A stretch of DNA of 64,000 nt from Sarcophilus harrisii (Eukaryota; Chordata; Mammalia; Dasyuromorphia; Dasyuridae): assembly GCF_902635505.1 (NCBI RefSeq), contig NC_045426.1, positions 670,811,087-670,875,086 of the forward strand, in the 5' to 3' direction. The notes under the pieces are model-generated. The model was not told the origin of the DNA and made no database searches. It saw nothing but the letters and a program-made list of their open reading frames with translations. Below, piece after piece: positions 53,880-63,670 of the stretch. Numbering within the stretch: the first letter of the stretch is position 1; each line of letters begins with the position of its first letter. Position numbers and translations under genes: made by a program.

Positions 53880-55090
53880 GATCAACTTGGCAAACATTTA
53901 TTAAGTCAACAAACATTTATTAACTATCTACTGTGTTTTAGGCACAAGGCTAAATGCTGGGGATACAAAAAGGCAAAAAACATCTCTCAAAGAGCACATA
54001 GTCTCAATAGGGGAGATAACATACAAACAAATGTGTACAGACAAGATATATGCAGGATAAATTGATGGTTTCAGAGGGAAGGCACTAAGATAAAGGAGGA
54101 CTGAGAATGGTTTCATGGAGAAAGTGGAACTTTAGCTGAGACTTAATGGAAGCCACAGAGTCCAGGAGTTTGGAATAAGGAGGGGGAGCTTTGCAGGCAT
54201 GGGGGAAACCAGAAAAGATGTTCTGTCGGGAGGTGGAGTACCTCATGAGAGAAACAGCAAAGTGGCCAATGTCAACTGACATGCATAATGTGTGAGGGTG
54301 AGCCCTTTATTTAAGAAGACTGGAGAGCTAGGAAGGGGCCAGGTTAAGAAGAAGGTTAAAGGTAAAAACTGGGTTTTATATCTGATCTTGGATGTAACAG
54401 AGAGCCACTACACTTAATTGAATTGTGGGGAGCAGTGACATAGTCAGACCTGCATTTAATACGATTGCTTTGGTATCTGAGCTGGAAGATGGGCAAGAAT
54501 GGGGAGAGATTTGAAGAAGAGCGACCCATAAACTGGCTAATGTAACGATCTTGCTCCAGGGTAGTGTTAGAGGAAAGAAAATGAGGGATGATTTGGATTT
54601 AGAAATAATGGGACTAGATGTGATAACTGATTGGATATGGGGGTGAGAGAGTAAGGATTCAAGGAGGGCACTGAGTTTTTGAACCTACAATGTGAGGATG
54701 ATGATGTCTTAGACAATAATAAGGAAGTTAGGAAGAGGGGAGGAAATGACAGGAAAAGCTAATTACTAATTTCCTATTGGACATCTTGAAGTGGATGTCT
54801 ATGAGACATCCAAAACTCAAAATGATTAGTTGAAGGTATGAATGATTGAGATGTGATCAAGAGAAAAGGTTAGGGCTGAACAAACAGGTCCATCTGTATG
54901 AATAGATCTGTCTCTGTCTCTGTGTCTCTGTCTCTCTCTGTTTCTGATGATGGAATCCATGAAAACTAAGGTAATTACCAAATCAAATAATACAGAGGGA
55001 AAAGAGATCCCAGATAGTGACCTGGGTGGGGAAGAACACAAATTAGTCAGCACAAACAGGACAATTAGTAGAGGAGACTGAAAATGATTG
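53880..55090 (-). mobile_element. L2 LINE, long reversed 3' portion
   Basis: Reversed L2 3' end ('aacatttattaactatctac', 'gctaaatgctggggatacaa'), then ORF2 tail ('gcagtgacatagtcagacct', 'ggagatttgaag', 'tggatgtctatgagacatcc'). One of the longest L2 pieces here. The 112-bp repeat at 54827 lies inside it. Confidence 0.75.
54827..54938 (+). repeat. 112-bp direct repeat, copy 1 (inside L2)
   Basis: Matches 55908-56019 over 112 bases with about two differences and no gap. Starts 'tagttgaaggtatgaatgat' and ends in TCTG/TCTC repeats. Because its flanks continue the L2, this is the source copy. Confidence 0.92.
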
Positions 55091-55135
55091 GTTATAGAGT
55101 TGAGAGGAGAACCAGGAGAGAGTAATGTCATCTTT

Positions 55136-55562
55136 CTCCCTTCATTTCTTCCTCCTGTCCCAGTTGTCTTCCTCTCCCCATCCCTTTCTCTCCCTCCTCC
55201 TTCCTTCCCTTCCTTCTTTCTTCCCTCCCTTCTTCCCTCCCTCCCTCTCTCCCCTCCCCTTCTCTCTTCCCACCCATTTTTAATTGTTTCTTTCTCTCTT
55301 TGTCTTTCTGTCTCTCTTTCTCTGTCTCTTTCTGTTTCTCTGTCTCTCTCTCTCTGTCTCTTTTTCTGTCTCTCTGCCTCTGCCTCTGTATTTCTGTTTC
55401 TCTGTCTCTCTCTGTCTCTGTCTCTCATATTCTTTCACTCTCACTCTTGCTCTCTCTGTCTCCATCTGTCTCTGTCTCTGTGTCTTTATCTCTGCCTCTG
55501 TCTCTTTCGGTCTCTATCTGACTATCTCTGTATCTGTCTGTCTGTCTCTGCCTCTGTTTTTG
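55136..55562 (+). repeat. Large pyrimidine tract (TTCC, TC, TCTG units)
   Basis: Over 400 bp almost wholly C/T on this strand, shifting from TTCC/CCCT units to TCTG and TCTC units. The long Ser/Leu/Phe ORFs (for example 55088-55591) and the Arg/Glu ORFs opposite are composition artefacts. Confidence 0.95.
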
Positions 55563-55907
55563 CCCTCTCACCCCAGCTGGGGTATGTTTAGGGCTCCCAA
55601 GAGGCTGCAGTCCTTCAAGAAGACACACGAGGGCAGCAGACACATAGAAGTGGCAGCCTAACAGACATTGCCAGAGGCTGCCCAATAAAGTCCAGCTAGG
55701 TTAAGAAGGAAGCAAAAAGCCCATTTCCATTTCCTTAGAAGCTCCTGCTCATGGTCTCATTGTAGCTCATCCTCTATAGGCAAAGACAGCTAGCAAGAAC
55801 AGGGATAGGGAACGAGGGTCCCCATTGTTGTTTGTGTGCTCTGAGTATGACAGAGATTCGCTAGCTTGGGTGATTTACCAATGGGAGGTTCTTTACACAC
55901 ACTACAC

Positions 55908-56019
55908 TAGTTGAAGGTATGAATGATGGAGATGTGATCAAGAGAAAAGGTTAGGGCTGGACAAACAGGTCCATCTGTATGAATAGATCTGTCTCTGTCT
56001 CTGTGTCTCTGTCTCTCTC
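55908..56019 (+). repeat. 112-bp direct repeat, copy 2
   Basis: The near-identical partner of 54827-54938, about 1.08 kb away in the same direction. The surrounding sequence is not L2, so this is the derived copy. Confidence 0.92.
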
Positions 56020-56089
56020 CCATCACAACAAGTGAATTCATTCAGGGTCATTCACTCATTCATGGTTCAGCAAAGGTCTTCTTTGGGGC

Positions 56090-56260
56090 ATCCTATTGAA
56101 TGTAGCGTTGAAAGCTCTGAACGTAAAATCAGTACCCCGAGTTCCAATTCTGTCTCCGATGCTTACTTGCTGTGGGAGAGGACCACTTCCCCTCCCTGAG
56201 ACTCAATTTCCTCATCTATAAAGTAGGGATGTTGATACTTAATCCCTGCATTACATCACA
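56090..56260 (+). mobile_element. MIR SINE
   Basis: 'ctgagactcaatttcctcat', 'ctataaagtagggatg' after 'gatgcttacttgctgtggga'. Confidence 0.65.
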
Positions 56261-56264
56261 AGAT

Positions 56265-56265
<1 letters not shown>

Positions 56266-56305
<40 letters not shown>
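56266..56305 (+). repeat. (GT)n microsatellite
   Basis: About 20 GT units. Confidence 0.97.
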
Positions 56306-56306
<1 letters not shown>

Positions 56307-56514
56307 CTGTATAACTAGCCCTTTGTTAACTTCAAAGTCTATAGAAAGGTGAGCTATTGCTGTGACTACTTTGGGCAAGGCCTTATGGGGCAGAGGGCTG
56401 GGGGGGGGGCGGCTGTGGTCACCATGGGCTTCTGAGAACGAGGAGAAGATGGGGCGGGGACCCCGAGAGGAGGAGGATACAAAAAGAAGTAATCGAGGGC
56501 TCCTGGCAACATGG
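56306..56514. other. GC-rich spacer with a G run
   Basis: A locally GC-rich stretch with nine G at 56401-56409. No gene supported; the frame at 56362-56643 spans a SINE. Confidence 0.4.
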
Positions 56515-56680
56515 AATCATGGATTCAGAGCTGGCCAGGATTTCAAGGCTCACCTGCCAATCCCTTCATTTTATACAATGTACAGGAATGGACTAAGGGG
56601 CTTGCTCTGGGGTACACAGGGAGTCTGGGAGAGTCAGAATTGATCTCCTGATCTCCGATCCTCCCTGTTTGCAGTGCCCC
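56515..56680 (-). mobile_element. MIR3-like SINE
   Basis: 'atggattcagagctggccag', 'cttcattttatacaatgtac', 'gggagagtcagaattgatct'. Confidence 0.65.
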
Positions 56681-56856
56681 TCCAGTGTGGCCCCAGGAGT
56701 GAGCATTTCTGTGGAGCCAATAGGGAGGAAGCCCCTGATCCAGTAGGGCACGGGGCCACAGCACTGTGAGGAAGGTCAGGGATGGGGTAGAGCTGGTGCT
56801 CTGTCCCTGTGGGGGCTTCTTTCATCAAGGGTCATTAGCACCTTCTTATGAACTTA

Positions 56857-57047
56857 GAGGGGTCCTCAAACTTTTTAAATAGGGGGCCAGTTCACTGTCC
56901 CTCAGACAGTTGGAGGGCCGGACTAGAGTAAAAACAAAAACTTTGTTTTGTGGGCCTTTAAATAAAGAAACTTCATAGCCCTGGGGGAGGGGGATAAACG
57001 TCCTCAGCTGCCGCATCTGGCCTGTGGCCGCAGTTTGAGGACCCTTG
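56857..57047. mobile_element. hAT-superfamily MITE with terminal inverted repeats
   Basis: About 190 bp bounded by 'gaggggtcctcaaact' and 'agtttgaggacccttg', inverted repeats matching a 'caggggtcctcaaact' type end. Internal 'ggagggccggactagagt' and 'catctggcctgtggccgc' fit nonautonomous hAT elements known from marsupials. 'ttagag' occurs at both edges and may be part of the 8-base target duplication. No transposase. Confidence 0.85.
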
Positions 57048-57344
57048 ATTAGAGTCTTGGAGCATTACTTGGGGGAGGAAGGAGACATGAAATGACTTAC
57101 TCAAGTTCACACTGCCATTATGTGTCAAAGATGGGGCTTGACTTCAGGTTCTGAGACTCTTTGGCTGGTTCTTTCCACACAGTCTCTTGTAACTTCCCAT
57201 AGTACTTCTTTTATCCAGGGCCCTGCCAAAGTCTTCATGCAGCTTTAGGCTTTATGGTTAAAGGACAGAAAACAGCACTAAGATTTTTGGGAAACTGTAT
57301 AAAGTTCCGTGTTGGGCTGTTCTAGACAGATATACTAGCAGCTA

Positions 57345-57565
57345 ACCAGAATCAGGAAGATGAGTCTTCCTGATTTAAAATCTGGGTTCTTATTAGTGTT
57401 TTTTTTTTTGTTTTTTTTTTTTTAAATTCTGGGGAAGTTACTTAATCCTGTCTGCCTCAGTTTTCTCATATGTAAAATAAGCTGGAGAAGGAAATGGCAA
57501 ACTGCCCCAGTATATTTGCCAAGAAAATCCCCAATGGGGTCTCAGAGTCACATATGACTGAATAA
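57345..57565 (+). mobile_element. MAR1-type CORE-SINE with a T-run insertion
   Basis: 'gatgagtcttcctgatttaa', 'agctggagaaggaaatggca', 'tatttgccaagaaaatcccc', 'cacatatgactgaataacaa'. A T run at 57399-57423 breaks the CORE. Confidence 0.82.
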
Positions 57566-57574
57566 CAACAATTA

Positions 57575-57700
57575 GTCCTGTTTCACAAATTGGAAAACTG
57601 AGATTTAGAGTGGAGATGTTCAGGGACTTACCCAGTATCACACAAAGATTCCCGAGTCAGGTGTTCATGACACTAAGTTCTGTACTCCATCCACTATGCC
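57575..57700 (-). mobile_element. MIR-type SINE fragment
   Basis: 'ttggaaaactgagatttaga', 'gacttacccagtatcacaca' and 'ctgtactccatccactatgc'. Confidence 0.65.
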
Positions 57701-57834
57701 TAAGTGTGCATGTTCTGGGGGAGCATTCCCACTGGCCCCCCTTTTGTTCTACTCACAGTGCTTGGTGCTAGATCAAAGTTTATTTCCTTCCCCTTTCTAT
57801 CCTCAACAGCTGAATGGGGTGGTGTAGAGTAAGC

Positions 57835-57960
57835 ATTATTATACCCATTTATTAGATGAGAAAAACCAAGATTCAGAGTGAAAGAATGACTTGCCTGTTG
57901 TCACCCAGCTAAGAGACAGAGACGTGGCCAGCCACATGGGTTACATACAGACTCAATCTG
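57835..57960 (-). mobile_element. MIR fragment
   Basis: 'ttattatacccatttattag', 'gacttgcctgttgtcaccca'. Confidence 0.6.
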
Positions 57961-58558
57961 TCCTTGTCCTAATCCTAAATTCATTGTGCTCCACGAGGAG
58001 TCAACCTTTCAGTTACTGTCTCCCTTCCATATAGAGGGAGATTTTTTCCTCCTTTGCCCTTCCCCCAGCTCTCCCCCTACCCCCCCAGGCAGCCCAATGT
58101 TTCCTTGGTCACACGGTGGATTTACCTCTTCTATTGAGCCAGGCCAAGGGGAGACAATAGAGCTTACTCACAGAGGAACAATGCGGGCAGCTCAGTTACT
58201 AATTCAGTGTTTGAGAAGGGTTTCGGCCTTCTCAGGGAGCAGGGGCAGAGGCGGGCTCCCCTTCTCTCTGGATGAGGAGCTCACCATCCACAGATGCTCC
58301 TTCAGCTCTCCAGCACACTCTGAAAACCTTGATACCTTCCTAGTGCTCCTTTTTGTTGGGTTGGGGCTGGGCAGGTAGGGGATATCTGTGATTTAATTAG
58401 GATGGGCAGTCCTTGTGTGGAAAACCCTTTTACCAATAGCAGATGGGCTCTACCTTGAACCCTATGGTCTTAGAGACTTGTCCTAGCTGTCCCTAGGAGC
58501 TGAAGTGAGTAGCCTAAGGTCTCCCTACTAGTATGTGTATAACCCAGGTCTTTGACTC
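57961..58558. other. No gene supported
   Basis: The 130-codon frame at 57986-58378 has no domain and is rich in Ser/Pro/Phe. A MIR-like scrap lies near 58500-58550. Possibly unique sequence. Confidence 0.4.
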
Positions 58559-58568
58559 CAAAGCCAAT

Positions 58569-58850
58569 TTTTTTTTTAATTAAAGCTTTTTATTTTTCAA
58601 AACATATGGATGAATAATTCTTCGACATTAACCCTTGCAAAACCTTGTGTTCCAATTCCCCCCCCCCCCCTTCTCCCATCCCTTCTCCTAGATGGCAAGC
58701 AGTCCAATACATGTTAAACAGAAATATATTAAATCCAATATATTTATACAATTATCTTGTTGTGCAAGAAAAATCAAATCAAATTGGAAAAAATTGAGAA
58801 AGAAAATAAAATGCAAGCAAATAACAAAAAGTGAAAATACTATGTTGTGA
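58569..58850 (-). mobile_element. 5'-truncated L1 with target-site duplication
   Basis: T run, then 'attaaagctttttatttttc' to 'gaaaatactatgttgtga'. Flanks 'caaagccaatt' (58559) and 'caaagccagtt' (58851) differ by one base. A C run of 14 lies near 58658. Confidence 0.92.
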
Positions 58851-59050
58851 CAAAGCCAGTTCTTGATTCAATATGTCATGGTGATAGAGTGATAAATGCT
58901 CCGGGTATTATTGGTCTGGGCATCTTCCAAAAATCAAGTGTGTATCTTGAATGGGATTTTATTGAATAAATTTTTCAAGTAATATTGTATCTTATAATTA
59001 TCTGCATTTATGTCTTATTCCCTATAAGAGTGTGAGTTCCATGAAGACAA
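58851..59050. other. L2-like 3' scrap and spacer
   Basis: 'cttattccctataagagtgt' and 'gagttccatgaagacaaaga' resemble an L2 3' region split by the next L1. Confidence 0.4.
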
Positions 59051-59059
59051 AGATCTAAA

Positions 59060-59427
59060 TTTTATTTTTTTAACTTTTATTTTTAAAAGATACACATAGA
59101 TAATTTTCAACATACACTCTTGCAGAACCTTGTGTTCCAAATTTTTTTCTCTCTTCCTTCCCCTAGACAGCAAGTAATCCAATACATGCTAAACACGTGC
59201 AATTCTTCTATAGATATTTCCACAATTATCTTGCTGCACAAGAAAAATCAGATCAAAATGAAAAAAGGGAGAAAGAAAACAAAATGCAAGCAAATAGTAA
59301 CAAAAAGGTGAAAATATTTTGCTCCACACTCAGTCCCTATAATTCTCTCTCTGGATGCAGATGGCTCTCTTCTTCACAAGACCATTGGAACTGGCTGAAT
59401 CACCTCATTGCTGAAAAAAGCCACAGA
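59060..59427 (-). mobile_element. 5'-truncated L1
   Basis: 'taacttttatttttaaaaga', 'gcagaaccttgtgttccaaa', 'tcttgctgcacaagaaaaat', 'gatggctctcttcttcacaa'. The flanks are similar A/T-rich words, so the target duplication is uncertain. Confidence 0.88.
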
Positions 59428-59434
59428 CCTTAAT

Positions 59435-59590
59435 TTTTTTTTTTTTTTTTTTTTGGCTGAGGCAATTGGGTTAAGTAACTTGCCCAGGGTCACAGAGATA
59501 GGAAGTGTTAAGTGTCTGAGACCAGATTTGAACTCAGGTCCTCCTAACTTCAGGGCTGGTGCTCTATCCACTGGGCCACCTAGCTGCCCC
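59435..59590 (-). mobile_element. WSINE1-type SINE
   Basis: T run, 'ggctgaggcaattgggttaa' to 'ccacctagctgccccc'. Full length; inserted directly beside the L1's 5' end. Confidence 0.93.
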
Positions 59591-59659
59591 CAGTGGAATG
59601 ATTGTCAAGGAATGGAAATTGAGTTAATGCAATTGAAGGGAAATGTCATTCTGGACATT

Positions 59660-59850
59660 GTACATTTAATCATAGGATTATGTTGGAAGGAATATTGGAG
59701 GTCATTGACTCCAACTTCTCCTCACCTCACCCTCTTAATTTGTGGATGAGAAAACTGAGGCACATGGTTAGGAAATCACTGAGGCAAGATTTGAACTGGT
59801 CGTTCTGATCTAGATTTCTAACCTCTAGGCCAGTTAGCTGCCATCCAATT
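59660..59850 (-). mobile_element. MIR3-like SINE
   Basis: 'ataggattatgttggaagga', 'gtggatgagaaaactgaggc', 'cctctaggccagttagctgc'. Confidence 0.7.
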
Positions 59851-59869
59851 CAAGTTAATCAAGAACAGA

Positions 59870-60345
59870 TTATCTTTTTCTTACCTGCCATTTTGAATTT
59901 TTAGCCCACAAAAGCCTTCAAGGCTCTTTTTCATATGAATTGTTGTCTAGCCAGGTCCCTTTGTCCTTTAATGTGTGATATTGGTCTTTTGATGTCGTGT
60001 TCAATAAATTCCATCTTATTAGATTGAACTTCTTTTAGCCTGGTGACATATTTTTTGATCAAGAATCTCTCATCCCATGAATTATCTATCCCTCACAGTT
60101 TTGTATTCTCTGCTAACTCAATAAGTCTCTATCCAAATAACTGATAAAAAATGGCCAATGGTTCTAGTCTATCAGATAGAACCTTGGAACCCACCTTTTG
60201 AGATCTCCTTCCAGATGAACATCAATCCATTATTATCACTTTTGGATCTGGTCATTCACCCATTTGTGATCCCATTTAACTATCCTTCCCTTAGGATGAC
60301 TTCAGACATTTTGTCAAATGCTTTTTTGAAATGTGGAAATCCCAC
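59870..60345 (-). mobile_element. L3/CR1 LINE fragment
   Basis: Reversed L3/CR1: 'gctctttttcatatgaattg', 'ttgtctagccaggtcccttt', 'gagatctccttccagatgaa', 'tttgtcaaatgcttttttga'. Confidence 0.75.
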
Positions 60346-60430
60346 ATACTCTGAGGCAATGCAGTTTAGTGGAAATAGCATTGGACGCAGAGTAAGAATA
60401 TCTGAGTTTGAGTCTTATCTAACTACACAA
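60346..60430 (+). mobile_element. MIR fragment
   Basis: 'gtggaaatagcattggacgc' and 'aatatctgagtttgagtct' match a MIR head. Confidence 0.5.
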
Positions 60431-60479
60431 TTGAGTCTCCAAAGAGAAAAGATCTCAGAATGACTCCAAGTCAACTTTT

Positions 60480-61527
60480 TTTTTTTTTTTTTAGTTGTAA
60501 AGTTTTTTATTGCAGGGCAATATTATGGAAGATTCAAGTCCAAAAGTACTTCTTCTTTTTTTTTTTTTTTAAATTTAATAGTCTTTTATTTACAGGATAT
60601 ATGCATGGGTAACTTTACAGCATTAACAATTGCCAAACCTCTTGTTCCAATTTTTCATCTCTTACCCCCCCACCCCGTCCCCCAGATGGCAGGATGACCA
60701 GTAGATGTTAAATATATTAAAATATAAATTAGATACACAATAAGTATACATGACCAAAACGTTATTTTGCTGTACAAAAAGAATCAGACTCTGAAATATT
60801 GTACAATTAGCTTGTGAAGGAAATCAAAAATGCAGGTGGGCGTAAATATAGGGATTGGGAATTCAATGTAATGGTTTTTAGTCATCTCCCAGAGTTCTTT
60901 CGCTGGGCGTAGCTGGTTCAGTTCATTACTGCTCCATTGGAAATGATTTGGTTGATCTCGTTGCTGAGGATGGCCTGGTCCATCAGAACTGGTCATCATC
61001 TAGTATTGTTGTTGAAGTATATAATGATCTCCTGGTCCTGCTCATTTCACTCAGCATCAGTTCGTGTAAGTCTCTCCAGGCCTTTCTGAAATCATCCTGT
61101 TGGTCATTTCTTACAGAACAGTAATATTCCATAATTTTCATATACCACAATTTATTCAGCCATTCTCCAACTGATGGACATCCATTCAGTTTCCAGTTTC
61201 TAGCCACTACAAAAAGGGCTGCCACAAACATTCGTGCACATACAGGTCCCTTTCCCTTCTTTATAATCTCTTTGGGATATAATCCCAGTAGTAACACTGC
61301 TGGATCAAAGGGTATGCACAGTTTGATAACTTTTTGAGCATAGTTCCAAACTACTCTCCAAAATGGTTGGATTCGTTCACAACTCCACCAACAATGCATC
61401 AATGTCCCAGTTTTCCCGCATCCCCTCCAACAATCATCATTATTTTTTCCTGTCATCTTAGCCAATCTGACAGGTGTGTAGTGGTATCTTAGAGTTGTCT
61501 TCATTTGCATTTCTCTGATTAATAATG
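60480..61527 (-). mobile_element. Young 5'-truncated L1 with 3' transduction and target-site duplication
   Basis: The 15-base repeat 'tccaagtcaactttt' is exact at 60465-60479 and 61528-61542. Reading from the minus-strand 5' side: ORF2 C-terminus (61527-60983), 3' UTR, an inner poly(A) (complement at 60556-60570), about 63 bp of non-L1 sequence (60493-60555), then the outer poly(A) (60476-60492). The extra segment carries AATAAA (complement 60506-60511) just before the outer tail. This is the layout of an L1 transcript that read past its own signal. Confidence 0.93.
60983..61527 (-). pseudogene. L1 ORF2 protein, C-terminal fragment
   Basis: An open frame of about 180 codons encodes the end of L1 ORF2p: cysteine-rich CWRGCGKTGTLMHCWWSC, then WRVVWNY, IPFDPAVLLLGLYPK, ARMFVAALFVVARNWK, LWYMKIMEYYCSVRND and SEMSRTRRSLY. 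The CWRGCG..GTL.HCWW block is the conserved ORF2 C-terminal cysteine region. The endonuclease and reverse transcriptase are lost by 5' truncation. The frame has stayed open, which supports a young insertion. Confidence 0.92.
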
Positions 61528-61542
61528 TCCAAGTCAACTTTT

Positions 61543-62374
61543 AAGTCAACTTCTCTTCTAGGGAACTATCCAGGTTCCTGGCCAATATATATTTAAAACT
61601 TCTTCAGACTCTGTGGTCTAGAGACCTGTTTCTGGGCCTGGTCTCACTGCCTCTGCTTGTCTGGAAGTTCATCATCCAGTTTGGGAAAGAAAAAAATGTG
61701 GGTCTGTGTAACTATGATGGGGACTTGACCATTTATCCTTTTCTCCAATAGATGGTCAAGGAAAATAAGCCAGAGGGCCAAGAGAAAGCCAGTGAGCCAT
61801 GGGAAAAAGTGAAGAATTCTCCTCTAAGCCCAGCCCAGAAAGTATGGATTCTTATAGCCTGGCAGGGGATTAGGCTTCCCCTGTAGAAAACACTTGATAC
61901 CCCCGGGTATGAATTCAACCCTTGGCTTGCTGTTTGCCAGGCCTGGCTCTTTCCGCCTTGGGGAAGGAGGGGCAGAACATGTCCATGAGAGAAGGCTCGA
62001 AACTAGTGAGGGGAACTGGTGAGACTGACGTGGACCCGAGGCAGACCCCATTGACCCTACTAGGTTCCGGGAAAAAAAAGGCTGAGACATCTTCCTAATG
62101 CAGTGAATGGACTGGACAGAGCATCTATCCAGAAGCCACCAGTGGCTCTTGGTGCCTATTTTGCTAGAATGCCTTCTCTCAGGTAAGGGCTGGGGAAGGT
62201 GGAAGGGAGAGCAGGTTGTGCCTTTGCATCCAGGGCAGGGGCAAGGCAAGGCACAGGTTTCCTGTTCAGTGAGATGACTTTTTGGACAGGAGTGTCACAC
62301 ATGGAGTGGAGGGGTGATTAAGGTGAACATTATCTGAAGCCTATGGGAAAGTGTTCTCGGTTGTGGATCAGAGC
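61543..62374. other. No gene supported; possibly unique sequence
   Basis: More GC-balanced than the rest. Minus-strand frames at 61733-61918 and 61824-62249 (141 codons) overlap and show no domain or splice logic I can defend. Confidence 0.4.
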
Positions 62375-62600
62375 AAAAAGAGTCATGGAACATAGAACAT
62401 TGGAATTGGAAAGGATCTTAGAGCATAGAATACGAGTTTAGATGGAATGTCAGATTTGGGTCTTAGATGGAAGGGTCTTAGAACACAGAACATACAAATT
62501 TGAATGACCCTTAAAAGAAGGAATTTCAGATCTGACAAGAGTCTTAGAACATAGATTATCAAAGCTGTGAGGGGTCTTAAAGCATGGAATGTTGTGGAAC
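62375..62600 (+). repeat. Degenerate tandem array of a MIR-like unit
   Basis: 'tcttaga' or 'tcttaaa' followed by 'gcatagaat', 'acacagaac', 'acatagatt' or 'gcatggaat' recurs four times (about 62408, 62479, 62541, 62576) with 'ggaattggaaagg'-like words between. Unit length varies from about 35 to 65. Confidence 0.6.
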
Positions 62601-62604
62601 TACT

Positions 62605-63670
62605 CAGTCATCAACAAATATTTACTGAACACATGTTCTGGGCATTAAACTAGATTTTGGTAATATAACAACAGAAGCGACAGGATCTTTATCTTCAAGG
62701 AATTTGTGTTGGGGGTTCAACGAGTAAACAAATAAGTAAATAATTATATATATGAAATAAGCATAAAGTATTTTTTCAGGGAGAGGCTGGAATAATGAAA
62801 GGTTTTCTGAAGGAGATGATGTTTGAGCTGATCCTTGAAAGGAAGCAAGGGTTTTAAGAGACAGAGATGAAGCAGTAGAGCACCTCAGGTATGGTTGAGA
62901 GCCTGTGCAAAGGATTGTCACATACCATGCATGTCAAGTGGTTCTTTTTTGTTGGAGCATAGAGTGTGCGAATTATTTGTAATAAGCTTAGAAAGATAAG
63001 TTGGGACCAGATTGTGACAGGCTTTAAATGACAAACAGAGAAGATAGTATTTTATCCTAGAGATAATAGGGATACTAAAATGTCTTAAACAGAGGAATGG
63101 CATCTGCTTTAGGAAGATCTCTTTGGCAGCTGCATGGAGGATGGAATGGGGAGATGAGAGACTGGAGGCAGGGAGACAAATCAGGAGACAATTACAATAT
63201 TCCAGATGAGACATAATATGCACCTGAACTAGGGTACTTGTGGTCTGAATATTGTATGTCTTTTTTTTTTTTTTCCTGAGGCAATTAGAGTTAAGTGACT
63301 TGCCCAGGGTCACACAGCTAGGAAGTATTAAGTGTCTGAGATCAAATTTGAACTCAGGTCCTCCTGACTTCAGGGCTGGTGCTCTATCTACTGTGCCACC
63401 TTTTCAACAAGACTTAAAAAGTAGTTGGGGGTAATGAGTGGGAATATTTAGTGCAGGATGACTCAAATTGTAAATGGAAACGGAAACGTGATAGTGCCCT
63501 AGACCAAAAGGGAAACATTTGAAGATTAGGGAGAAAAATAATCAGCTTCATTGAACTTGAGGTGGGGGAGATATGGATGGCTTCAGGACAGAAAAGTAGT
63601 CCCGTCCAACAAGAAATCAAAGCAATGGAGTTGGAGGTGGCTATAGGTACTCCTTCCTCCAGATTATCAT
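62605..63670 (-). mobile_element. L2 LINE, long reversed 3' portion
   Basis: 'caacaaatatttactgaaca', 'gaggaatggcatctgcttta', 'caattacaatattccagatg', and after the SINE 'cagcttcattgaacttgagg'. The same order is seen at 53880-54800. Confidence 0.75.
63261..63402 (-). mobile_element. WSINE1-type SINE inside L2
   Basis: T run at 63261-63274, then 'cctgaggcaattagagttaa' to 'ctctatctactgtgccacct'. Confidence 0.93.

Noticed and set aside
55088-55661. Long Ser/Leu/Phe-rich ORFs and opposite Arg/Glu-rich ORFs
   Set aside because: They are translations of TC and TCTG microsatellites; the same applies at 52144-52376.
57986-58378. 130-codon ORF
   Set aside because: No domain, no splice context and biased Ser/Pro/Phe composition; chance length in GC-richer DNA.
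9688-61527. Excess of minus-strand L1 3' ends (about nine against three) as strand-biased targeting
   Set aside because: The numbers are too small and copies cluster by nested insertion; chance is enough.
61824-62249. 141-codon minus-strand ORF
   Set aside because: It overlaps another ORF in a different frame and has no domain or promoter evidence; possibly unique noncoding DNA.
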